Source: Micromonospora rifamycinica (GTDB lineage: Bacteria > Actinomycetota > Actinomycetes > Mycobacteriales > Micromonosporaceae). From it: a DNA stretch of 64,000 nucleotides. The stretch spans positions 2,666,001-2,730,000 of the forward strand of contig NZ_LT607752.1 in NCBI RefSeq assembly GCF_900090265.1, in the 5' to 3' direction. A program made the position numbers and the translations under genes. Below are positions 57,256 through 64,000 of the stretch, in pieces (the first letter of the stretch is position 1; every line of letters begins with the position of its first letter). Under the pieces are notes generated by a model, which did not search any database, was not told the origin of the DNA, and saw nothing but the letters and a program-made list of their open reading frames with translations.

Positions 57256-57501
57256 CGCTGACTGGCCCCCAGTTCGTCGCCGCGGTGCGGGAGGGCACCG
57301 GTGTCGGCGGCGTGCGCGGGCACGCGGAGCCGCACCGGCCGACCCGCGGATCGTGTGGTGCTGACCACTCTAGGCCCGTCCGTCCAGGTGCGGGAGATCA
57401 GCTCACCCCGATCTGTGGCCGCCCCAGCAGGGAGGACGGCCCGAACGGCCGGCGGTAACCCTAAGCAGCCGGACACCTATCGGTCGGTGACGACGACCGG
57501 C

Positions 57502-58707
<1,206 letters not shown>

Positions 58708-58818
58708 CGACGCACGTCCTTCGGGGGGTGGGAAGGGGCTGGCGGGCCGGCGTGGCCCGGGTCACGCCGACGCCGGCCGTCAGGATATCCGCGCCCGGTG
58801 GGCCGTGCCGGGGGCGGA

Positions 58819-58824
58819 TAGGTT
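58819..58824 (+). promoter_or_regulatory. -10 box TAGGTT of the DUF998 transcript
   Basis: TAGGTT lies 6 bases before ATG 58831, the start of a 27-codon upstream ORF. The same hexamer and spacing occur at dapA and dapB. Confidence 0.6.
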
Positions 58825-58830
58825 GGAGAC

Positions 58831-58914
58831 ATGGCCCCGTTCAACGCAGTGACCCCCACCGGTGGGGCGGTCGTCCGCCGGCCCGGCCGGGCCACCCCGT
58901 ACCGCCGTGCCTGA
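58831..58914 (+). CDS. 27-codon upstream ORF overlapping the DUF998 start
   Basis: ATG 58831, the predicted transcription start, opens a reading frame (MAPFNAVTPTGG... ending YRRA) that stops at TGA 58912-58914. The downstream GTG start at 58907 lies inside it in another frame, so ribosomes finishing the short ORF end within 8 bases of the main start: a coupling or leader-peptide arrangement. The product is basic at its C-terminus and has no recognised family. Confidence 0.5.
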   Translation: MAPFNAVTPTGGAVVRRPGRATPYRRA

Positions 58915-59590
58915 CGCCGCGTCGGTCCGGGCCGCCGCCGGGTGGGTCGCCGCCGGGTGCGTGCTGGTCGGCGCGGTCGCGGTGACCGTCGCCGTCGCCG
59001 CCGGTCCCGGCAGCCCGGCGGGCGGGTACGTCAGTGAGGCCGGTGTCCCCGACAGCGCTCTCGCGTCGACGTACCGGATGGGGGTCTTCACCCTGGCGGC
59101 GGCGCTGCTGGCGCTGGCCGCCGCGCTGCCGACGGCGCTGCGGGCCGCGGCCGTCCTGCTCGCGGCCGGCGCGGTCGGCGCGGTGCTCTCCGGCGCGGTC
59201 ACCTGCAGCGCCGGCTGCCCGCTGCCGCCGTTCGAGGCGGCGACCCCGGCGGACCTGGTGCACGGCGGGGCGAGCATCGCCGCGGTCGGGGTGACCGTGC
59301 TCGCGATGCTGGTGATCGGTTTCCTCCGCCCGGCGACGCCGGCCCTGCGGCGGGTGGCCCGGGTGTCCGGGGTGCTGGCGTTGCCGGTGGCCGGGGCGAC
59401 CGCCCTGGGGCTGCTGACGGTGGGTCGCGGCGGCCTGCTGGGCGGGCTGGAACGGCTGCTGCTGGCGATCTGCGTCGGCTGGGGCCTGCTCACCGCGCTG
59501 CTGCTGACCCGGCACCGACCTGCGGCACGGAGCGTGCCGGACGGTGCCGAACATGACGAACCGGTCGCCGCGTCGAGAACGCCCCTGTAA
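58907..59590 (+). CDS. DUF998 membrane protein
   Basis: A 227-residue protein with six hydrophobic segments spread over residues 8-200, the DUF998 arrangement. ASTYRMGVFTLAAALLALAAALP and the CSAGCPLPPFEAATPADLVHG loop, with two cysteines, then VSGVLALPVAG are the recognisable blocks. The start is probably GTG 58907, placed by overlap with the upstream ORF; in-frame GTG 58862 would add 15 residues. Function unknown. Confidence 0.78.
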   Translation: MPDAASVRAAAGWVAAGCVLVGAVAVTVAVAAGPGSPAGGYVSEAGVPDSALASTYRMGVFTLAAALLALAAALPTALRAAAVLLAAGAVGAVLSGAVTCSAGCPLPPFEAATPADLVHGGASIAAVGVTVLAMLVIGFLRPATPALRRVARVSGVLALPVAGATALGLLTVGRGGLLGGLERLLLAICVGWGLLTALLLTRHRPAARSVPDGAEHDEPVAASRTPL

Positions 59591-59636
59591 GGAGCCTCAC
59601 GCCGAGCGCTCCTTCCACCTGCCGAGCGTCCCGGAG

Positions 59637-59642
59637 TAGCGT
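59637..59642 (+). promoter_or_regulatory. -10 box of the leader-peptide transcript
   Basis: TAGCGT lies 9 bases before ATG 59652, so the transcript would begin at or within about 3 bases of the leader start codon. Confidence 0.45.
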
Positions 59643-59651
59643 CGGCTGGCG

Positions 59652-59741
59652 ATGACCAATGTCTGGCACCTCACCGTGCGCCTGTACGTCGATCTCCGAC
59701 GGCAGGCCAGCGGGGTCTGTCCGGCGCAGCCACGCTCCTGA
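59652..59741 (+). CDS. Cys-containing putative leader peptide
   Basis: A 29-codon ORF, 40 bases upstream of the DAACS symporter. The middle reads LYVDLRRQASGVCP, matching the pattern (R/Y)HVDLxRxASxxC of the putative leader peptides placed before sulfur, cysteine and methionine genes in actinobacteria. It starts at or next to the predicted transcription start and ends at TGA 59739. The single Cys codon (TGT, 59718-59720) lies near the end, suitable for ribosome stalling on low cysteinyl-tRNA. Sequence and placement are observed; attenuation is inference. Confidence 0.7.
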   Translation: MTNVWHLTVRLYVDLRRQASGVCPAQPRS

Positions 59742-59781
59742 CGCTGCCCACCGGCCACCCCCTTCAGACCCGGGACACCCC

Positions 59782-61101
59782 ATGTCTTCCACCCTGCGTA
59801 AATTCCCCTTCTCCGCCCAGATCCTGCTCGGCCTCGTCCTCGGCGTGGCCCTGGGCTTCCTCGCCCGTGCCAACGACCTGAGCTGGCTGGCCAGCACCCT
59901 CGACACCGTCGGCGGACTCTTCGTCCAGCTGCTCAAGCTGGCCGTGCCGCCGCTGGTCTTCACCGCCATCGTGATCAGCGTGGTCAGCCTGCGCGGGGTG
60001 GCCAACGCCGCCCGGCTGGCGCTCAAGACGCTGCTCTGGTTCGGGGCCACCGCGCTGATCGCGGTGAGCATCGGCATCGGTCTCGGCCTGGTGACCAACC
60101 CGGGCCGGGGGGTCAGCCTGGACGTCGGCGGCGCCACCGCGCCGAAGACCACCGGCTCGTGGACGGACTTCCTCACCGGCATCGTGCCGACCAACCCGGT
60201 CGGCGCGTTCGTCGAGGGCAACGTGCTCCAGATCGTCTTCCTCGCCCTGGTCGTCGGGGCCGCCGCGCTGCTGGTCGGCGCGGCCGCCGAACCCTTCGTC
60301 GAGGTCAACCGGGCGGTGCTGGCCATCGTGCAGAAGGCGCTGTGGTGGGTGATCCGACTCGCCCCGATCGGCACCCTCGGCCTGATCGGCCACGCGGTCG
60401 CCGCGTACGGCTGGGACCTGCTGGCCCCGCTGGCGAAGTTCACCACCGCGGTCTACGTCGGCTGCGCGGTCGTCCTGTTCGTGGTCTACCCGCTGCTGCT
60501 GGTGACGGCCGCCCGGCTCAACCCGCTGCGCTTCTTCGCCGGTGCCTGGCCGGCGATCGAACTGGCCTTCGTCTCCCGTTCCTCGGTGGGCACCATGCCG
60601 GTGACCCAGCGCTCCGTCGAGCGGCTCGGCGTCCCCCGCGAGTACGCCTCCTTCGCGGTGCCGTTCGGCGCGACCACCAAGATGGACGGCTGCGCCGCGA
60701 TCTACCCGGCCCTCGCCGCGATCTTCGTGGCCCAGGTCTTCGGGGTGGACCTCGGCGTCGGCGACTACCTGCTGATCGCCTTCGTCTCGGTGGTCGGTTC
60801 GGCCGCCACCGCCGGCCTGACCGGTGCCATCGTGATGCTCACCCTGACCCTGAGCACGCTGGGCCTGCCGCTGGCCGGGGCCGGTCTGCTGCTGGCCATC
60901 GACCCGATCCTGGACATGATCCGCACCGCCACCAACGTGGCCGGGCAGGCCGTCGTGCCGACCATCGTGGCCGCCCGCGAGGGCACCCTGGACCGGGACG
61001 CCTACGCCGCCGCCGGCCGGCGGGACCTGACCGACGCCGACGAGACCGCCGACGCCGAGCCGCCGGCCCGCCGCGACGAGCTGACGCCGGCACCCGCCTG
61101 A
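59782..61101 (+). CDS. Dicarboxylate/amino acid:cation symporter (DAACS), possibly cystine
   Basis: A 439-residue transporter of the GltP/TcyP (DAACS) family. FSAQILLGLVLGVALGF opens helix 1; the re-entrant hairpin SRSSVGTMPV, the PFGATTKMDG loop of helix 7 and the second hairpin near SVVGSAATAGLTG form the substrate site, followed by DPILDMIRTATNVAGQ. ATG 59782 has only a weak ribosome binding site, so expression probably depends on the upstream leader peptide. That leader's type, and existence of cystine carriers (TcyP) in this family, suggest a sulfur amino acid substrate; sequence alone does not separate this from C4-dicarboxylate or glutamate. Confidence 0.9.
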   Translation: MSSTLRKFPFSAQILLGLVLGVALGFLARANDLSWLASTLDTVGGLFVQLLKLAVPPLVFTAIVISVVSLRGVANAARLALKTLLWFGATALIAVSIGIGLGLVTNPGRGVSLDVGGATAPKTTGSWTDFLTGIVPTNPVGAFVEGNVLQIVFLALVVGAAALLVGAAAEPFVEVNRAVLAIVQKALWWVIRLAPIGTLGLIGHAVAAYGWDLLAPLAKFTTAVYVGCAVVLFVVYPLLLVTAARLNPLRFFAGAWPAIELAFVSRSSVGTMPVTQRSVERLGVPREYASFAVPFGATTKMDGCAAIYPALAAIFVAQVFGVDLGVGDYLLIAFVSVVGSAATAGLTGAIVMLTLTLSTLGLPLAGAGLLLAIDPILDMIRTATNVAGQAVVPTIVAAREGTLDRDAYAAAGRRDLTDADETADAEPPARRDELTPAPA

Positions 61102-61174
61102 GCGCGCCGGGCGCTCCCCCGGACCCTGCGCCCCGCCCCGCACCGCCACCTGCCCGTACCGGAGGATCACCCGC

Positions 61175-62242
61175 ATGAGTTCCCTGTTCACCCCCCTCGC
61201 CCTCCGCGGCGTCACCCTGCCGAACCGGATCGCCCTGGCGCCGATGTGCCAGTACAGCTCCGGCCCGGACGGCCTGCCCACCGACTGGCACCGGGTGCAC
61301 CTCGGCTCCCGGGCCGTCGGCGGTGCCGGCCTGATCGTCACCGAGGCCACCGCGGTCGTCCCCGAGGGACGGATCAGCCCCCAGGACACCGGCATCTGGT
61401 CCGACGCGCACGTCGACGCGTGGCGTCCGGTCACCGCGTTCGTCGCCGGGCAGGGGGCGGTGCCCGCCGTGCAGCTCGCGCACGCCGGGTTCAAGGCCAG
61501 CACCTACCGGCCCTGGGCGCGGCAGCACGGCGGGGTGCCGGACGCCGAGGGCGGTTGGACGCCGGTCGGCCCGGGAGCCGACCCGTTCCTGCCCGACTAC
61601 CGGCGGCCGACCGCGCTGGACTCCGCCGGGATCGCCGGGGTGGTGTCGGCCTTCGCCACCGCCGCCGGCCGGGCCGTCGACGCCGGCTTCGCCGTGGTGG
61701 AGATCCACGCCGCGCACGGCTACCTGCTGCACGAGTTCCTGTCCCCGCTGACCAACCACCGCACCGACGGCTACGGCGGCGACCGGGCCGCCCGGATGCG
61801 GCTCACCCTGGAGGTCGCCCGCGCGGTCCGCGCCACCGTCGGCGAGCAGGTGCCGGTGCTCACCCGGATCTCCGCCACCGACTGGGTGGACGGCGGCTGG
61901 ACGGTGGACGACAGCGTCGCCCTCGCCGCCGAACTCGCCGCGACCGGGGTGGACCTGGTGGACGTCTCCTCCGGCGGGGCGGCGGCCGGAGCCAGCATCC
62001 CGGTCGGGCCGGGCTACCAGGTGCCGATGGCCGCGCGGATCCGCCGCGAGGCGGGCGTCCCGACCGGCGCGGTCGGCCTGATCGTCGAGCCGGAGCAGGC
62101 CGAGCAGATCGTCGCCGCAGGCGAGGCCGACCTGGTGCTGCTCGGCCGGGAGCTGCTCCGCGACCCGTACTGGCCGCGCCGCGCCGCCGCCAAGCTCGGT
62201 GCCGCCCCCGACTGGCCCGACCCGTACGCCCGCGCCTTCTGA
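61175..62242 (+). CDS. NADH:flavin oxidoreductase (old yellow enzyme, YqjM class)
   Basis: A 355-residue FMN-dependent ene-reductase. Cys25 in APMCQYSS (the redox-tuning Cys of YqjM/thermophilic-like enzymes), His178/His181 in EIHAAHGYL (substrate-binding pair), SPLTNHRTDGYGG and LRISATDWVDGGW are intact, with full family length. GGAGG lies 8 bases before ATG 61175. It probably reduces activated C=C bonds, as part of thiol or xenobiotic stress handling. Transcribed in the same direction as the DAACS gene. Confidence 0.95.
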   Translation: MSSLFTPLALRGVTLPNRIALAPMCQYSSGPDGLPTDWHRVHLGSRAVGGAGLIVTEATAVVPEGRISPQDTGIWSDAHVDAWRPVTAFVAGQGAVPAVQLAHAGFKASTYRPWARQHGGVPDAEGGWTPVGPGADPFLPDYRRPTALDSAGIAGVVSAFATAAGRAVDAGFAVVEIHAAHGYLLHEFLSPLTNHRTDGYGGDRAARMRLTLEVARAVRATVGEQVPVLTRISATDWVDGGWTVDDSVALAAELAATGVDLVDVSSGGAAAGASIPVGPGYQVPMAARIRREAGVPTGAVGLIVEPEQAEQIVAAGEADLVLLGRELLRDPYWPRRAAAKLGAAPDWPDPYARAF

Positions 62243-62260
62243 CCTGCCCGCCGGCCACCA

Positions 62261-62293
62261 CCGGCTGACCCCGCGCGAGGCGGGGTCAGCCGG
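62261..62293. terminator. Bidirectional hairpin terminator
   Basis: A perfect 14-bp stem (62261-62274 with 62280-62293, loop GCGAG). The right arm contains the stop codon of the convergent ABC gene (62286-62288). Confidence 0.85.
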
Positions 62294-63998
62294 CCAGGTG
62301 ACCCCAGTCGTTCTCCAGGTCCCGCCACGGCCCCTGCGCGGCGACCGTGCCGTCGACCAGGACCACCACGTGGTCGGCGCGGACCAGCGCGGCCCGTTTC
62401 GCGGTGGAGCCGACCACTGTCACCCCGTGCTCGCGCAGCGCCGCCCAGAGCGCCAGCTCGGTGGTGACGTCCAGCGCGGACGACACGTCGTCGGCGACCA
62501 GCAGTTCGGTACGCGGCGCCAGCGCCCGCGCCAACGCGAGCCGCTGCAACTGCCCGCCGGAGAGCCGGGTGCCCTTGTGCCCGATGAGCAGCCCCAACCC
62601 TCCCCCGGCCGCCAGATCGGGGGTGAGCTGGGCGGTGGTCACCGCACCGGCGGCGTCCACGTCGTGCCCGAGGGCGATGTTGTCGGCCACCGTGCCGGAG
62701 AGCACCCGGGGGAGCTGGCCGACGTAGCCGACCTGACCGGGGCGCAGGAACAGCTCCGGCTCGGTCACCGGCTGGCCGTTCCAGCGCAGCTCGCCGACGT
62801 GGTGCACGATCCCGGCCAGCGCCCGCAGCAGCGACGACTTGCCCGCGCCGACCGGACCGACCACCAGCACGAGCTGCCCCCGGTCCACGGTCAGGTCGAC
62901 CTCCCGGACGGCCAGGGTGCCGTCGGAGTGCAGCGCCCCGAAGCCGGCCAGTTCCAGCCGGCGCAGCGGCCGACGCGGCGGCGGCTCCGGCGCGGGGGCG
63001 GTACCGGCGACCAGGTCCACTCCGGGCACCTTCGCCGAGTACGCCCCGACCCCGGTCATCGCCACCGTCCGCCGGGTCCAGACCCGGGCCGACGGGTACT
63101 GCGAGACCAGTGCCGCGGTGGTCCAGGCGAACCAGCGGGCCGCGCCGAGGGTGGAGACGGCGACCAGGGTGGCACCGGCGGACAGCCCACCGGCCAGGTA
63201 GAGCGCCCACGCCCCGATCGGCAGCAGCCCGCTCACCACCGACGGGGTGGAGCGGGCCCACACCTGCGCGGCGATCTCCCGCCGCTGCCGGTCGCTGCGC
63301 ACCAGGTCCAGGGCTGAGAGATGGTCGAGCACCGGCCGGGTCGCACCGGCCAGCTTGACCGTCCGGGCCGCCGACAGCGAGGAGACCAGCGCGGTGGCGA
63401 AGGCCGCGCGGGCGGCGACGGTGTCCCGGGCGGAGCGCTCCAGCCGGGGCCCGAACAGGGTGGCGGCGAGCCCGGAGACGGCCATCGTGCCGAGGAAGAA
63501 CAACCCCGGCACGGGGCTGCCCGTCACCGCCGTCATGACCACCATGATGATGACGGCGATGAACTGGTCCATCAGGTTGTCGGCGAGCTGCACCACCCGC
63601 TCGGTGTCGCCGCTCTGGGCCACCACCTCGGCCGGGGTGTGCGTACTGGTCCGGCGGGCGCCGGTCTGCCCGTGCACCAGCCGCAGGCTCATCCGCAGCA
63701 TCTGCCGCACCCACCACTGGGGGAAACGCAGGTTGGTCCAGTAGGGCAGCGGCAGCACGACCAGCAGCGCGCCCACGATGCCGATCGCCGGCAGCCACGG
63801 GCTGCCGCCGTCGACCACGTCCGCCCAGAGCCAGGGCAGCACCGTGCCGTCCAGGCCCAGCACGCTCATCACCACGAACATCGCGACCGACAGCAGGCCG
63901 AAACGCGGGTCGTTGACCGCCAACCGCAGGATCTCCCCCATGGTCCGCGCGGGGGCGGCGGGTGGCAGCGGCGGCGGATCCCTCTTGGGTACGACCAC
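62286..63998 (-). CDS. ABC half-exporter with degenerate catalytic site (window edge)
   Basis: At least 570 residues; GTG 63998 is the first start in the window, so the N-terminus may be incomplete. A transmembrane domain (about 25-300, six helices) precedes a nucleotide-binding domain: Walker A GPVGAGKSS (Lys387), Q-loop GYVGQLP, signature LSGGQLQRLALARAL and Walker B ending ADD (Asp503-Asp504). The catalytic Glu after Walker B is Asp504 and the switch His region reads GSTAKR (about 530-535) with no His, so this domain is a degenerate site. Such subunits work as heterodimers with a full-site partner, expected just beyond 64000. Export is likely; substrate unknown. Confidence 0.88.
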   Translation of the reverse strand: MVVPKRDPPPLPPAAPARTMGEILRLAVNDPRFGLLSVAMFVVMSVLGLDGTVLPWLWADVVDGGSPWLPAIGIVGALLVVLPLPYWTNLRFPQWWVRQMLRMSLRLVHGQTGARRTSTHTPAEVVAQSGDTERVVQLADNLMDQFIAVIIMVVMTAVTGSPVPGLFFLGTMAVSGLAATLFGPRLERSARDTVAARAAFATALVSSLSAARTVKLAGATRPVLDHLSALDLVRSDRQRREIAAQVWARSTPSVVSGLLPIGAWALYLAGGLSAGATLVAVSTLGAARWFAWTTAALVSQYPSARVWTRRTVAMTGVGAYSAKVPGVDLVAGTAPAPEPPPRRPLRRLELAGFGALHSDGTLAVREVDLTVDRGQLVLVVGPVGAGKSSLLRALAGIVHHVGELRWNGQPVTEPELFLRPGQVGYVGQLPRVLSGTVADNIALGHDVDAAGAVTTAQLTPDLAAGGGLGLLIGHKGTRLSGGQLQRLALARALAPRTELLVADDVSSALDVTTELALWAALREHGVTVVGSTAKRAALVRADHVVVLVDGTVAAQGPWRDLENDWGHLAG

Positions 63999-64000
63999 CG

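Overview
The window is very GC-rich, densely coded actinobacterial chromosome. Gene order (rimP-nusA-ylxR-infB, rbfA-nrnA, truB-ribF-rpsO-pnp-M16 peptidase-dapB, thyX-dapA-rnj), frequent GTG starts, GTGA/ATGA stop-start overlaps and leaderless starts behind TAGGNT-like -10 boxes point to a Micromonosporaceae member, most likely Micromonospora or a close relative. The genus is inferred from gene content and style, not measured.

Layout. 1-5.4 kb: a YbjN-domain protein, a secreted streptogrisin-type protease, a divergent XRE/MmyB-type regulator and a secreted beta-propeller protein. 5.5-32.6 kb, mostly minus strand: the conserved RNA-processing, translation and lysine/folate block (rnj, dapA, thyX, dapB, M16 peptidase, pnp, rpsO, ribF, truB, a DinF-like MATE transporter, nrnA, rbfA, a DUF503 protein, infB, ylxR, nusA, rimP). 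Two accessory segments interrupt it: 9.1-13.8 kb (DUF2752, YcaQ-like, two GNATs, a GT87 mannosyltransferase-like protein, a VOC protein) and 22.9-25.1 kb (tandem repeats, a 29-codon ORF, two coupled small membrane proteins).

32.8-38.4 kb, plus strand: a Tat-type lipoprotein coupled to a DUF4439 ferritin-like protein, a PadR-ATPase-FtsX operon with an operator over the promoter, and a Ddn-type F420-linked nitroreductase-like protein. 38.5-45.0 kb: a VIT1/CCC1 transporter coupled to map, a STAS anti-sigma antagonist convergent with a 1248-residue protein joining PAS, GAF, histidine kinase, receiver, PP2C/SpoIIE phosphatase and RsbW-like kinase domains, then a PNPOx-fold protein. 45.1-52.3 kb, minus strand: a gamma-glutamylation catabolic set (GATase, SDR, ALDH, glutamine-synthetase-like ligase) plus an APC permease, interrupted by one secreted protein. 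53.0-57.3 kb: a small membrane protein and a DUF456 / GGDEF-EAL / SAM-methyltransferase run. 57.5-64 kb: a thiolase, DUF998 and DAACS transport genes each preceded by a small upstream ORF, an old-yellow-enzyme reductase and an ABC half-exporter with a degenerate ATPase site, at the window edge.

Non-coding structure is rich. Several perfect long-stem hairpins act as likely terminators. Two different ~75-bp imperfect palindromes each lie just after a stop codon and a C-rich mRNA tract. There is a five-copy GAGTCGATCATGCC array, several tandem repeats and two G-quadruplex-like tracts. The most novel-looking points are the Cys-containing leader peptide before the DAACS symporter, the all-in-one kinase/phosphatase/anti-sigma protein beside a STAS gene, and the stop - C-tract - palindrome modules. 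No tRNA, rRNA, IS element or CRISPR array was recognised.
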